A stretch of DNA of 64,000 nucleotides, taken from Ignavibacterium sp. Lineage in GTDB: Bacteria > Bacteroidota > Ignavibacteria > Ignavibacteriales > Ignavibacteriaceae. The notes below the pieces were generated by a model that worked only from the letters and a program-made list of their open reading frames with translations, had not been told where the DNA came from and did not search any database. The position numbers were made by a program, and so were the translations under genes. The stretch spans positions 1,984,001 to 2,048,000 of the forward strand of contig NZ_AP026678.1 in the NCBI RefSeq assembly GCF_025998815.1, written 5' to 3'. Numbering within the stretch: position 1 is the first letter of the stretch; each line of letters begins with the position of its first letter. Positions 8,506-17,222 of the stretch are shown here, one piece after another.

Positions 8506-11019
8506 TTAATCGTGATTTGAATTTCCGTTATTGAGTTTAACCGGCTTTACATTCCATATTTTCTTTGCATATTCACTTACAGCTCTGTCACTTGAAAACT
8601 TACCAATTCGTGCAACATTATAAATTGATTTTTTAGTCCACTCTTCCTGATTAAGAAATTCCTGTGCAACTCTGTCCTGAGTATCAATATATGATTGATA
8701 ATCTGCGAAGACACAATAGTAATCAACATTCATTAAACCGTTAATCATATCATTAAAAATTCCGGGTTCTTTTGGATTGAAATAATTTGAAGCAATCATA
8801 TCAATAACTCGTTTTAATGAAGGATTGCTTTCATAATATTTTCTCGGATTATATCCTTTTGCTTTTAGCTCAACAACTTCTTCAGCAAGTAAACCGAATA
8901 TGAAAATATTTTCTTCACCAACCTCTTCACGAATTTCAATATTAGCACCATCCATTGTTCCGATTGTTAACGCACCATTTGCAGCAAATTTCATATTTCC
9001 CGTTCCAGATGCTTCAAGTCCTGCAACCGAAATTTGTTCTGACAAATCCGATGCTGGAATAATTTTTTCTGCAAGCGTAACCGAATAGTTTTTCAGAAAA
9101 ACTACTTTTAGTTTATCGCCAACATCAGGATCATTGTTCACAACATCAGCAACAGAATTGATTAATTTTATTACCATTTTAGCGGCATAATAAGCTGGTG
9201 CAGCTTTACCTCCGAAAATTACAGTTCTTGGAACCATTTTAATTTTCGGATTATCTTTTATACGATTATAAAGAGTAATTACATGCAGTACATTCAAAAG
9301 CTGTCTTTTGTATTCGTGAAATCTTTTAACCTGCACATCAAAAATTGAGTCAGGATTTACATCAATGTTATTTTCATTCTTGATATAATCAATCAGAAGC
9401 CGTTTGTTATGCATTTTAACTTCACGCCATTTTTTCCTGAATGCAGCATCATCAACAAATTGTTCAAGCTGCTTAAGTTGTGATAAATCTTTTACCCACT
9501 CTTCTCCGATTTTTGATGTTATCAGTTTTGATAGTTCCGGATTAGCTGCACGAATCCATCTTCTTGGTGTAATGCCATTCGTTACACAAAGAAATTTTTT
9601 CGGATATATTTTGTGAAAGTCAGGAAATATTCTTGTTTTCAGAATGTGTGTATGAAGCTCAGCAACACCATTAACTGCAAATGTTCCAACTATTGCAAGG
9701 TTTGCCATTCTAACTCTCTTTTCCGGACCGGATGAAATTATTGAAAGTTTATCAAGAACGGCTTCATCGGTTGAATAGTTTTTCTTTACATCTTCAAGAA
9801 ATCTTCTGTTGATTTCATAAACTATCTGAAGGTGCCTTGGTAAAAGTTCTCCGAATATTTTCTCATTCCATTCTTCAAGTGCTTCTGGTACAACAGTGTG
9901 ATTTGTATAAGCAAAAGTTCTTGTTGTTATATTCCACGCTTTTTCCCAGCCAAGTCTTTCCTGATCAATCAGTATTCTCATCAATTCAGGTATTGCAATA
10001 ACAGGATGGGTATCATTTAACTGAATACATACTTTTTCAGGAAAATCTTCCCAATTATCATGATTGATTTTAAACTTGCGAATAATATCCTGCAATGTTG
10101 CCGAAACGAAAAAGTATTGTTGTTTAAGTCTTAAAAATTTCCCCTCGACATAAGTATCGTTGGGATAAAGAACTTTGGAAATAGTTTCTGAATCATTTTT
10201 CTTTGCAACCGCCTCAACATAATCACCACGATTGAATTCTGAAAATTCAAAATCGGTAACTGCTTTTGCCTGCCAGAGACGAAGGTTGTTCACATTTTTT
10301 ACTTTGTAACCAGGAACAGGGACATCGTAAGCAACAGCAAGAACATCATCTGTATCAACCCAATCAAAATAATATGTTCCGTCAGGATAAACTTTCTTTT
10401 CTACTCTTCCATAAAACTTAACGCGGTATTGAAGTGAGCGTCTTAAAATATCCCAGGGGTTTCCATTCTTCAGCCAGTAGTCAGCATATTCAACCTGATA
10501 GCCGTTTTCAATTTCCTGAGAAAAGATTCCATACTCATATCTGATTCCATAACCGAATGCAGGAAGTTGAAGTGTCGCCATTGAATCAAGATAACAAGCA
10601 GCTAATCTTCCCAAACCTCCGTTACCTAAACCCATATCGTGTTCATATTCTTTTATCTCTTCTAAATTGTATCCATCTTTTTTCAGAAGCTCACGACACT
10701 CTTCATAATAATCAAGATTTATGAGTGCATTGCCAAGCAATCTTCCCATTAAATATTCGAGGGAAAGATAATAAACTCGTTTGGTATCTTTGATGTGATA
10801 TTCTCTTTGAGTACGAAGCCATCTTCTTACCATTCTATCACGAACAGCAAGAGATAGAGCATAATAAGCATCATCTTTTGTAACTGTAATTCGATCTTTT
10901 ACGAGTGTAAATTCAAGATGCTCGGCGAACTGATTTGAAATTGAAAAACTTTCAGGGTCTTCTTTGTCTGTAAAAAAAATAGAACCATTAGCAACTTTGC
11001 CGTTATTTTTTTTCGCCAT
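8506..11019 (-). CDS. glgP: Glycogen/starch phosphorylase
   Basis: An 837-aa GT35 enzyme releasing glucose-1-phosphate from glycogen with pyridoxal phosphate. Family blocks are clear: YLSLEYLMGRLL near residue 85, GLGNGGLGRLAACYLDSM near 130, QLNDTHPVIAIPELMR and VTNGITPRRW in the middle, and EASGTGNMKFAANGAL holding the PLP lysine. Length matches the bacterial family and all key blocks are intact. A strong Shine-Dalgarno GGAGAG precedes the ATG. It leads a likely operon with the VOC and TerB genes, and no glycogen synthase is in the window. The divergent neighbour is an alkaline phosphatase gene. Confidence 0.96.
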   Translation of the reverse strand: MAKKNNGKVANGSIFFTDKEDPESFSISNQFAEHLEFTLVKDRITVTKDDAYYALSLAVRDRMVRRWLRTQREYHIKDTKRVYYLSLEYLMGRLLGNALINLDYYEECRELLKKDGYNLEEIKEYEHDMGLGNGGLGRLAACYLDSMATLQLPAFGYGIRYEYGIFSQEIENGYQVEYADYWLKNGNPWDILRRSLQYRVKFYGRVEKKVYPDGTYYFDWVDTDDVLAVAYDVPVPGYKVKNVNNLRLWQAKAVTDFEFSEFNRGDYVEAVAKKNDSETISKVLYPNDTYVEGKFLRLKQQYFFVSATLQDIIRKFKINHDNWEDFPEKVCIQLNDTHPVIAIPELMRILIDQERLGWEKAWNITTRTFAYTNHTVVPEALEEWNEKIFGELLPRHLQIVYEINRRFLEDVKKNYSTDEAVLDKLSIISSGPEKRVRMANLAIVGTFAVNGVAELHTHILKTRIFPDFHKIYPKKFLCVTNGITPRRWIRAANPELSKLITSKIGEEWVKDLSQLKQLEQFVDDAAFRKKWREVKMHNKRLLIDYIKNENNIDVNPDSIFDVQVKRFHEYKRQLLNVLHVITLYNRIKDNPKIKMVPRTVIFGGKAAPAYYAAKMVIKLINSVADVVNNDPDVGDKLKVVFLKNYSVTLAEKIIPASDLSEQISVAGLEASGTGNMKFAANGALTIGTMDGANIEIREEVGEENIFIFGLLAEEVVELKAKGYNPRKYYESNPSLKRVIDMIASNYFNPKEPGIFNDMINGLMNVDYYCVFADYQSYIDTQDRVAQEFLNQEEWTKKSIYNVARIGKFSSDRAVSEYAKKIWNVKPVKLNNGNSNHD

Positions 11020-11099
11020 TTAGTAAATCTCTCCTCAATGTTTAATCATGAAAACAGCGGCACAAATTTAATTCCACTGTAAAAGAATACAAAACAATT

Positions 11100-11118
11100 C
11101 TTAACATCAACTTAACAT
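11100..11118 (+). promoter_or_regulatory. Putative Pho box upstream of the alkaline phosphatase gene
   Basis: Two direct copies of CTTAACAT start at 11100 and 11111, an 11-bp period, which places them on the same face of DNA. This resembles the TTAACA-N5-TTAACA repeats bound by PhoP/PhoB response regulators. The site is about 58 bases before the phosphatase ATG, with an AT-rich tract TATTTTATATTTAT downstream that could hold the -10 element. Function is inferred from sequence and neighbour. Confidence 0.6.
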
Positions 11119-11175
11119 TCAATATTTTATATTTATGAAGAAAATAATTCATCAAATTAAAACATCGGTAGGAAA

Positions 11176-12465
11176 ATGTTACAAAAAATTTTTACTCTTG
11201 TGTTAATTACTGCTGCGATAAATTTCGCACAGATAAGTTCCGAAAAAGGAAATGTAATTTTTATTCATCCGGATGGAACCGGTTTAAGTGACTGGAATGC
11301 ATTAAGAATTTTTAAAGTCGGACCTGACAATGATTTGAATTGGGATAAAATGAACTCAATCGGTTTATACCAGGGTCATATAAGAAACAGAATAACTGCG
11401 TCATCAAATGCCGGAGCAACTATTCATGCCTACGGCGTTAAAGCTGATGTTGATGATTTCGGTTTAATTGATAATGAAGTTCCTGTTGCACGTTCTGGAA
11501 AAAGATTAAGCATAATGAAAGAAGCAATGCAGCAAGGCATTTTCACAGGAATAATTAATTCAGGTTCTATTGAAGAACCAGGAACTGCTGTGTTTGTTTC
11601 AAGTAATGTTAAAAGAGGAAATTACAACGAGATTGCTAAAGATGTTATTCAATCCGGAGCCGATTTAATTTTCAGTGGTGGAGAAGATTTTCTTTTACCT
11701 GAAGGTACAAAAGGAAGACATTCACAAAGTGGTAAAAGAAAAGACGGGTTGAATCTTATCGAATGGGCAACATCAAAAGGATATAAAGTTGTTTACACAA
11801 AAGACGAATTATTAAACACTTCATTCGATGAGAAGAAAATTCTTGGTGTGTTTGCATCAAGAAGTACATTTAATGACAAAACCGAAGAAGAATTGAGAGA
11901 GAAAGATTTACCCAACTATAATCCAACTGCACCGACTGTTGCAGAGATGACAAAGTTTGCACTTGAATTCTTATCTCGCAAAGGTCAGTTCTTTCTTGTT
12001 GTTGAAGAAGAAGGCACGGATAACTTTGGTAACAGGAATAACGCAAATGGAAAACTTGAAGCTTTGAGCAATGCTGATGAAGCAATTGGTTTCGCTCTTG
12101 AATTCATAAATAAAAATCCAAACACATTACTTTTAACTGCATCTGATAGCGAGGCAGGTGGAATGGAAGTACTTGGATATGAAATTGAAAATCTATCTGA
12201 TAACAATCCTTTGCCGGAAAGAGATGCAAATGGTTCTCCCGTTGATGGTAGAGAAGGTAAAGGAACTCTTCCATTTATTTCTGCACCAGATAAAAATGGA
12301 AATCGTTTTCCGTTCGGAATTGGTTGGAGTTGTTTTGGTGATGTTTCAGGTGGAGTTGTTGCAAGAGCACATGGAATACATTCAGAAAAAATGAAAGGTA
12401 AAATTGATAATACCGATATCTACAGATTTATGTATATGGGATTATTTGGAAAGTGGTTGGATTAA
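11176..12465 (+). CDS. Alkaline phosphatase, exported, divergent active site
   Basis: A 429-aa alkaline phosphatase-superfamily protein with a signal peptide (MLQKIFTLVLITAAINFAQ). Asp33 in FIHPDGTG is the first metal ligand. Ser77 in ASSNAGATIHAYGVK aligns with the nucleophile of the usual DSAASATA block. EEEGTDNFG near residue 276 fits the Glu metal-ligand block. Two positions look unusual: the Asp before the nucleophile is Ser, and the TADH block reads TASDSEAGG, losing the usual His. The fold is clear, but phosphomonoesterase activity is less certain. RBS TAGGAAA precedes the ATG. A Pho-box-like repeat upstream supports a phosphate-starvation role. Confidence 0.85.
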   Translation: MLQKIFTLVLITAAINFAQISSEKGNVIFIHPDGTGLSDWNALRIFKVGPDNDLNWDKMNSIGLYQGHIRNRITASSNAGATIHAYGVKADVDDFGLIDNEVPVARSGKRLSIMKEAMQQGIFTGIINSGSIEEPGTAVFVSSNVKRGNYNEIAKDVIQSGADLIFSGGEDFLLPEGTKGRHSQSGKRKDGLNLIEWATSKGYKVVYTKDELLNTSFDEKKILGVFASRSTFNDKTEEELREKDLPNYNPTAPTVAEMTKFALEFLSRKGQFFLVVEEEGTDNFGNRNNANGKLEALSNADEAIGFALEFINKNPNTLLLTASDSEAGGMEVLGYEIENLSDNNPLPERDANGSPVDGREGKGTLPFISAPDKNGNRFPFGIGWSCFGDVSGGVVARAHGIHSEKMKGKIDNTDIYRFMYMGLFGKWLD

Positions 12466-12523
12466 ATTGAAGCTGAAGGTTTTATCCTTAACGAAATAAA
12501 TAAATTATTTTAATTAAAATTCT

Positions 12524-12551
12524 GTAGAGACTTGCCATGGCAAGTCTCTAC
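12524..12551. repeat. Palindromic repeat, GTAGAGAC family, copy 2
   Basis: A perfect 28-bp palindrome with the same half-site GTAGAGACTTGCCA as the copy at 3510-3537. It again lies between two convergent genes, here alkaline phosphatase and the broken T9SS cargo gene. The positional bias suggests either a terminator role or insertion tolerance there. Confidence 0.9.
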
Positions 12552-12562
12552 GAGAGAAAATC

Positions 12563-13870
12563 TTATTTAAGCAGTGTCATCTTTTTTGTGAATGTTAGAC
12601 CATTTGCTTCAAGCTTATAGAGATATACTCCACTATTCAGATTACTTGCATTAAACTCTACATCATAAGTTCCTGCTTCTCTGAAATCATTCACAAGTAC
12701 GGCAACTTCCTGTCCAAGTAAGTTATAAACTGCTAACTTAACATTACCTGATTGCGGAATAGTGTAACTTATTGCTGTCGTTGGATTAAATGGATTAGGA
12801 TAGTTCTGAGCTAATTCAAATTTTGCAGGCGATGTAATATCGACTTCAATTACTTTAGAGTACTCAAATGTACCGTCAAAATCAACTTGCTTTAGTCTGT
12901 ACTGATATTTTCCTTTACCAAGATTTTTATCACTGAAGATATAATTCTGTTTATCGGAGGTTGTGCCTGCGCCTGGAACAAAACCAATTTTTCTCCAGTC
13001 ACTGTTTGAAGTTCTTCTTTCAACATCAAAGCCGGCATTATTGATTTCTGTTGCTGTTGTCCATTTAAGTAATACATTTGTTCCGTTAACTGTTGCATTG
13101 AAAGAAGTAAGTTCAACAGGTACGATTGAGTTCCAGTTAGTTGCTATTCTGATTCCATCCACTAATCCGGTTGGAGAATTTGTACCTTGTCTGATTGCAA
13201 CTGCTCCGATGTTTGCAGGATCTGATCCAACACCAGTCCCAATGGGACCAATCGTCAAAATTGGTGAACCTGGTTCAGTTAATGGGAAAGTATTATCGTA
13301 AGCATATAATACACATTGATCATCATCAACAGCAGTAGGATTAAAAATGTACTTTAATACAAAAAGGTAAGTTTGGTTGTAATTAAAAACTACAGATGAA
13401 TCTTCAGTCAGTGTTTCACTGGATTTCGCTAAACCGACTACATATCCACTTCCGAAATTTCTTGCATAAACTCTACCTCTGAATGTAGTTCCGATAGTGT
13501 AAGGACCAAGGTGAAAGAAATAATCTGATGTTGTTCGTGCAGAAGCAAGATTTACCATAAAGAAAGCATAAACATTTTGAGCTGTTGTCACGGAATCAGA
13601 AAACTTTCTGTTAACATCCCCATCATTAACTCCTGAAGAACCATTAGTGAAAGAAAGAGCACCTCCAATTCCTTAGGAAGGATAGCCAACATAATTCAAA
13701 CCTGCAGCAACATAGGAAGGTCCTTGAGTTCCACTATGTCTTACCCAATTTGAAGTTAATGCTGTAATATCAGGATTGTCAGTTGTTCCGTAATCAAAAT
13801 TTTCCTCCAACAAAAGCTGAGCGAAGGAAAGTGGAGTAACAAGTAAAAGAATCAGTAATAGTTTTTTCAT
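12563..13870 (-). pseudogene. Secreted T9SS cargo protein interrupted by one in-frame TAA
   Basis: The gene starts at ATG 13870 with a signal peptide (MKKLLLILLLVTPLSFAQ) and reads 65 codons to a TAA at 13673-13675. The same frame then continues without another stop to 12563. Read-through gives NYVGYPS, stop, GIGGALSFTNGSSGVNDGD, which joins smoothly, so a single Ser-type codon (for example TCA) seems to have become TAA. The remainder has a laminin-G/lectin-like region with YFFHLGP, then PVELTSFNATV, NYPNPFNPTTA and a C-terminal MTLLK sorting domain. The substrate of the lectin-like part is unknown. Recent decay, a sequencing error or recoding are all possible. Confidence 0.8.
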
Positions 13871-13958
13871 TTTTGCCTCATATTTTTTTATCTGAGATAA
13901 ATATAATAAAGTTTTTGCTCAGAGATAATAGTTTTTAATTAAGATATTGTTAAATAAA

Positions 13959-13987
13959 AAACCGACCTTCTTTGTGGAAGATCGGTT
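13959..13987 (-). terminator. Hairpin terminator after the peroxiredoxin gene
   Basis: AACCGACCTTC and GGAAGATCGGTT pair around a short loop with one mismatch or GU pair. On the minus strand the hairpin is followed by TTTTTTATTTA, a U-tract in the transcript. It lies about 20 bases after the peroxiredoxin stop codon and before the start of the broken cargo gene. Confidence 0.75.
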
Positions 13988-14005
13988 AAATTTTTAAGGA
14001 AATGC

Positions 14006-14662
14006 TTAATTATTCAATGATTTGAATTTAAACCACCAATCATATCCTTCGGCTTTCTTTCTTTCTTCAATCATTGCCATATCTTTTGGTGGTGGAATAA
14101 TTACTTTGTCACCAATCAGTTCATTGTTAGGCCAATTTTCCGGCATAGCAACTTTATTCTGATCAGATATCTGAAGAGCTTTCAATGCTCGAAGAACTTC
14201 ATCAATTTGTCTTCCGACTTCCTGTGGGTAATAAATCATTAATCTTATGATACCTTCAGGATCAATTATGAAAACAGCACGAACAGTATTTGTTCCTTTA
14301 CCGGGATGAATCATTCCAAGTGATTCAGCAACTTTACCCATATCATCAGCGATAATCGGGAAAGGAATATTCACTTTCAGATTATCCTGAATCCATTCTA
14401 CCCATTTAATGTGTGAGAATACCTGATCAATTGATAATCCAATCAATTCAGCATTGAGTTTCTTGAATTGATCATTTCTTTTTGCAAAAGCCACAAATTC
14501 AGTTGTGCACACAGGTGTGAAATCAGCCGGATGACTGAACAACACAATCCATTTGCCTCTGTAATCTTCGGGAATTTTTTTCATTCCGTGAGTTGTTTGA
14601 ACTTCCAATGTTGGCATTTTTTCTCCAATCAATGGAATGCCTTTTCTGGTTGTCTGTTCCAT
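14006..14662 (-). CDS. Peroxiredoxin, Prx6-type (1-Cys form)
   Basis: A 218-aa AhpC/TSA-superfamily peroxidase. The peroxidatic Cys52 is in [12 protein letters not shown], with Pro45 and Thr49 of the PxxxT/SxxC motif. The long C-terminal arm ([18 protein letters not shown], then YDWWFKFK) marks the Prx6 subfamily that forms large rings. Archaeal and many bacterial relatives have cysteines in this arm, for example DWWFC; here that position is Phe and no other Cys is present, so it should work as a true 1-Cys enzyme. RBS AAAGGGAAA precedes the ATG. It is a single-gene unit with its own terminator. Confidence 0.93.
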   Translation of the reverse strand: MEQTTRKGIPLIGEKMPTLEVQTTHGMKKIPEDYRGKWIVLFSHPADFTPVCTTEFVAFAKRNDQFKKLNAELIGLSIDQVFSHIKWVEWIQDNLKVNIPFPIIADDMGKVAESLGMIHPGKGTNTVRAVFIIDPEGIIRLMIYYPQEVGRQIDEVLRALKALQISDQNKVAMPENWPNNELIGDKVIIPPPKDMAMIEERKKAEGYDWWFKFKSLNN

Positions 14663-14811
14663 CGTATTTCCCTTTCAGTTTAGTTTATTAATTTTGATAT
14701 GTAAGATTCATTAAATGAAGAAAAGTTTCTTTTAAACTTATTTTTTAATTAGATGATATTGAAACACATCAATAAACTTTTGACGGAAATCAAATAACAG
14801 AGGAGAATTTT

Positions 14812-15279
14812 ATGGCAACTAAATACTGGTTGGTTAAAACTGAACCCGATGTTTTTTCTTGGAATGATTTAAAGAAAAGTAAAAACCAAACAACCTATTG
14901 GGATGGAGTAAGAAATTATCAGGCAAGAAATTTTTTAAGAGATGAAATGAAAAAAGGTGATTTGGTTTTATTCTACCATAGTAACACAGAGCCACTTGCT
15001 GTGATGGGAGTTTGTGAAGTTGTACGTGAAGGTTATCCTGATTTCACTCAATTTGACCCGGAGAATAATCACTATGATCCAAAAGCTGATCCGAAAAATC
15101 CGACCTGGTTTATGGTTGATATTAAATTGAAGAAAGGATTCAAACATCCTGTAACTTTGGATGAGATCAAATCAAATCCTAAACTCAAAAATATGAAACT
15201 GATTCAGAGAGGAAACAGATTATCTGTTATGCCATTAACAAAAGAAGAGTTTGATGAGATAAATAAAATGGGAAATTAA
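14812..15279 (+). CDS. EVE domain protein
   Basis: A 155-aa protein made almost wholly of one EVE domain, a PUA-like fold that binds modified bases in DNA or RNA. The family start YWLVKTEPDVFSWNDL is exact. WDGVRNYQARNFLRDEMKKGD and VLFYHSN follow, then the conserved FMVDIKLKKGF block. The start is the ATG behind AGAGGAG. It stands alone, just before the interrupted tRNA-Lys gene. EVE proteins are often linked to nucleic-acid modification or defence, but no such genes adjoin it here. Confidence 0.93.
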   Translation: MATKYWLVKTEPDVFSWNDLKKSKNQTTYWDGVRNYQARNFLRDEMKKGDLVLFYHSNTEPLAVMGVCEVVREGYPDFTQFDPENNHYDPKADPKNPTWFMVDIKLKKGFKHPVTLDEIKSNPKLKNMKLIQRGNRLSVMPLTKEEFDEINKMGN

Positions 15280-15284
15280 ATTAT

Positions 15285-15386
15285 GGGGCTGTAGCTTCCG
15301 CCTTCATTTTATTTCGGCGGACAGGCAGTTGTTGGAGCATCCCGATTTTATCGGGAAGGTCGTCGGTTCGATCCCGATCGGCTCCA
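15285..15386 (+). tRNA. tRNA-Lys(TTT) split by a 29-nt hairpin insertion in the D-arm
   Basis: A cloverleaf can be drawn once 15297-15325 is set aside. Acceptor stem: GGGGCTG (15285-15291) with CGGCTCC (15379-15385). D-stem: GCT+C with GAGC (15335-15338). Anticodon stem: TCCCG (15340-15344) with CGGGA (15352-15356), loop ATTTTAT, anticodon TTT at 15347-15349 (Lys). T-stem: GTCGG with CCGAT, loop TTCGATC. The molecule without the insert is 73 nt, with CCA not encoded. The insert is TCCGCC, a 12-nt loop, CGGCGGA, then CAGG. The D-loop reads AGTTGTTG, so the usual G19 and A21 are changed. It may be a pseudogene. Confidence 0.7.
15297..15325. repeat. Hairpin element inserted in the tRNA gene
   Basis: A 29-nt segment made of a 6-bp inverted pair (TCCGCC / GGCGGA) around an AT-rich 13-nt interior, plus a CAGG tail. 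Removing it exactly restores TAGCTCAGTTG, the normal bacterial D-arm start. No clear target duplication is visible. No second copy was noticed in the window. Confidence 0.6.
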
Positions 15387-15391
15387 CATAA

Positions 15392-15820
15392 CTAAAATTT
15401 CTTTTCCATTAAGTAATGAGGGATGGTACCAAACAAAGTGTGTGAAGGTTTAACAATTCGATATCCATTCTTTTCATAAAACTTAACAACACTTTCTCTT
15501 GCGTGAAGAATAATTTTTTTTGCACCCTTCTCAATAACTTTCTTTTCAAGCTCATCTAAAATCAGTTTACCAATACCTTTTCCCTGCCAATGATTTTCAA
15601 CAGCCATATATCTTATCTGAGCTTCTTCATCAGAATTAAAATGAGCACGACCACATCCAACAACTTTGCCTTCCTCAACTGCGATTATATGAATTGCCTG
15701 TCCTTCAAGTTCATCCTGTTCACTTCCTTTTGGCTGATTCCAGGGTGCGCGAAGTATGCGCCATCTTAAATCGTAATAGTCAAAAAATTCCTGTCTGGTT
15801 TGTGGTGATTTTATAATCAT
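15392..15820 (-). CDS. GNAT N-acetyltransferase
   Basis: A 142-aa acyl-CoA-dependent acetyltransferase. Motif A with the CoA pyrophosphate loop is QGKGIGKLILDELE (about residues 79-92), preceded by the strand IRYMAVENHW. The C-terminal HARESVVKFYEKNGYRIV is motif B. The start overlaps the rmuC stop by four bases (ATGA), so the two are translationally coupled. The substrate is unknown; it has the compact size of PanZ/ElaA-like single-domain enzymes. The end of the gene abuts the tRNA-Lys gene on the other strand. Confidence 0.9.
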   Translation of the reverse strand: MIIKSPQTRQEFFDYYDLRWRILRAPWNQPKGSEQDELEGQAIHIIAVEEGKVVGCGRAHFNSDEEAQIRYMAVENHWQGKGIGKLILDELEKKVIEKGAKKIILHARESVVKFYEKNGYRIVKPSHTLFGTIPHYLMEKKF

Positions 15821-17175
15821 TCGTTACTTAGCAAATTGTTCTCATCTATGTTAGCACGATTTAATGCTGCTGTTGGTAAAGATTTGCTTGCTTTGGCTCC
15901 AAGCTGTTTCATCTTCTCAACTCCAGCAATAAGATTTCCTCTTCCATCGTGTATTTTCTTCATTGCTTCTTCATAGCTGTCTTTTGCTGAATCGAGTTTT
16001 TTTCCCACATCAAGTAGATCATTGTAGAAATTCACAAACTTATCATACAAGGCACCTGCTTGCCGTGCTATTTCAAGTGCATTTCTGTTTTGATTTTCCT
16101 GTCGCCAGATACTCGCAATAGTTCTGAGTGTAGCAAGCAATGTTGATGGACTTACGATTACTATATTCATTTCAAATGCATCATTGAATAAGGAAGCATC
16201 CTGCTGAACTGCAAGTGCAAATGCCGGCTCGATTGGCATAAACATTAAAACAAAATCCAAACTATTTAACTGATAAAGTGACTGATAATTCTTTGAGCTA
16301 AGACTTTTTAGGTGCGAACGAATTGAAATGATATGTTCTCTCAAAGCCTTTTCTTTTTCATTTTCATTTTCTGATGAAACATATCTTTCATAAGCAATCA
16401 ATGATACCTTTGAATCAATAACAATACTTTTATTCTCCGGCAAATTTACAATCACATCAGGCTGATATCTTTTTCCGGCTTCCGAGACTAAACTTTCCTG
16501 AACAACATATTCTCTTCCCTTTACTAATCCGGATTTCTCCAGAATACTTTCAAGTATAAACTCGCCCCAATTACCCTGAGTTTTAGTTTGACCTTTTAGT
16601 GCTTCAGTAAGATTTTTTGCCTCCTGAGTCATTTGGTTGTTTAACTCTTTAAGCGAATACAATTGTTCCCGAAGCGAAGATAATCTGTCAATACTTTCTT
16701 TGTTTGTTTGCTCTACTTTCTTTTCAAACTCAGAAATTTTTTCTTTAAGCGGATTGAGGATTTCACTTATCTTTTCTTTATTCTGCTCTGTAAACTTAGC
16801 AGACTTTTCTTCAAAGATTTTGTTTGCAAGATTTTCAAATTCCTTCACAAACTTTTGTTGAAGTTCTTCAATCTCGGTTTTTTGTTCATTCAACTTTTCC
16901 TGAAGATTAGAGTAATCGGATTTAAGTGCTGAGTTATCGGAATTTAGCTTTTCTGATTTTTCTCTTTCAATCTTTAGTTCTGATTGAAGATTGGATTTGT
17001 CTTCTTCAAGAATCTTAATCCGTTCGCTCAACTTTCCGTTCTCAATTCTCAGTGAATTAATTTCTTCGTTGAGTCTGTTTACTTCTTCTATCGGGGTTGT
17101 CTTCTTGCTTCGTAAAAAAAGAAAAGCAATAACAAATCCGATAACTAAACCGATGATAAGAAAAATTATTTCCAT
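15817..17175 (-). CDS. rmuC: DNA recombination protein RmuC homologue
   Basis: A 452-aa protein with one N-terminal TM segment (MEIIFLIIGLVIGFVIAFLFL), a long coiled coil (about 30-185) and the RmuC nuclease-like domain (about 195-400). The domain has the typical NWGEFILESILEKSGL, YQPDVIVNLPE, IVIDSKVSL and DFVLMFMPIEPAFA blocks. RmuC limits rearrangement at inverted repeats in E. coli. Its ATG is only 17 bases from the left inverted repeat of the GxxExxY element, so its promoter region appears to have been replaced or separated by that element. The GNAT gene follows with overlap. Confidence 0.93.
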   Translation of the reverse strand: MEIIFLIIGLVIGFVIAFLFLRSKKTTPIEEVNRLNEEINSLRIENGKLSERIKILEEDKSNLQSELKIEREKSEKLNSDNSALKSDYSNLQEKLNEQKTEIEELQQKFVKEFENLANKIFEEKSAKFTEQNKEKISEILNPLKEKISEFEKKVEQTNKESIDRLSSLREQLYSLKELNNQMTQEAKNLTEALKGQTKTQGNWGEFILESILEKSGLVKGREYVVQESLVSEAGKRYQPDVIVNLPENKSIVIDSKVSLIAYERYVSSENENEKEKALREHIISIRSHLKSLSSKNYQSLYQLNSLDFVLMFMPIEPAFALAVQQDASLFNDAFEMNIVIVSPSTLLATLRTIASIWRQENQNRNALEIARQAGALYDKFVNFYNDLLDVGKKLDSAKDSYEEAMKKIHDGRGNLIAGVEKMKQLGAKASKSLPTAALNRANIDENNLLSNE

Positions 17176-17192
17176 GACTTACCTTAATTATG

Positions 17193-17220
17193 TTTCACGC
17201 AAAGACGCTAAGCCGCAAAG
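17193..17220. repeat. Left inverted repeat of the GxxExxY element
   Basis: 28 bp, reading TTTCACGCAAAGACGCTAAG then CCGCAAAG. It matches the reverse complement of 17607-17634 at 25 of 28 positions. It lies between the rmuC start and the GxxExxY stop. Confidence 0.85.
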
Positions 17221-17222
17221 AT

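Noticed and set aside
12563-13870. Frameshift in the T9SS cargo gene
   Set aside because: Both parts are in the same frame (their starts differ by a multiple of three), so it is a nonsense codon, not a frameshift.
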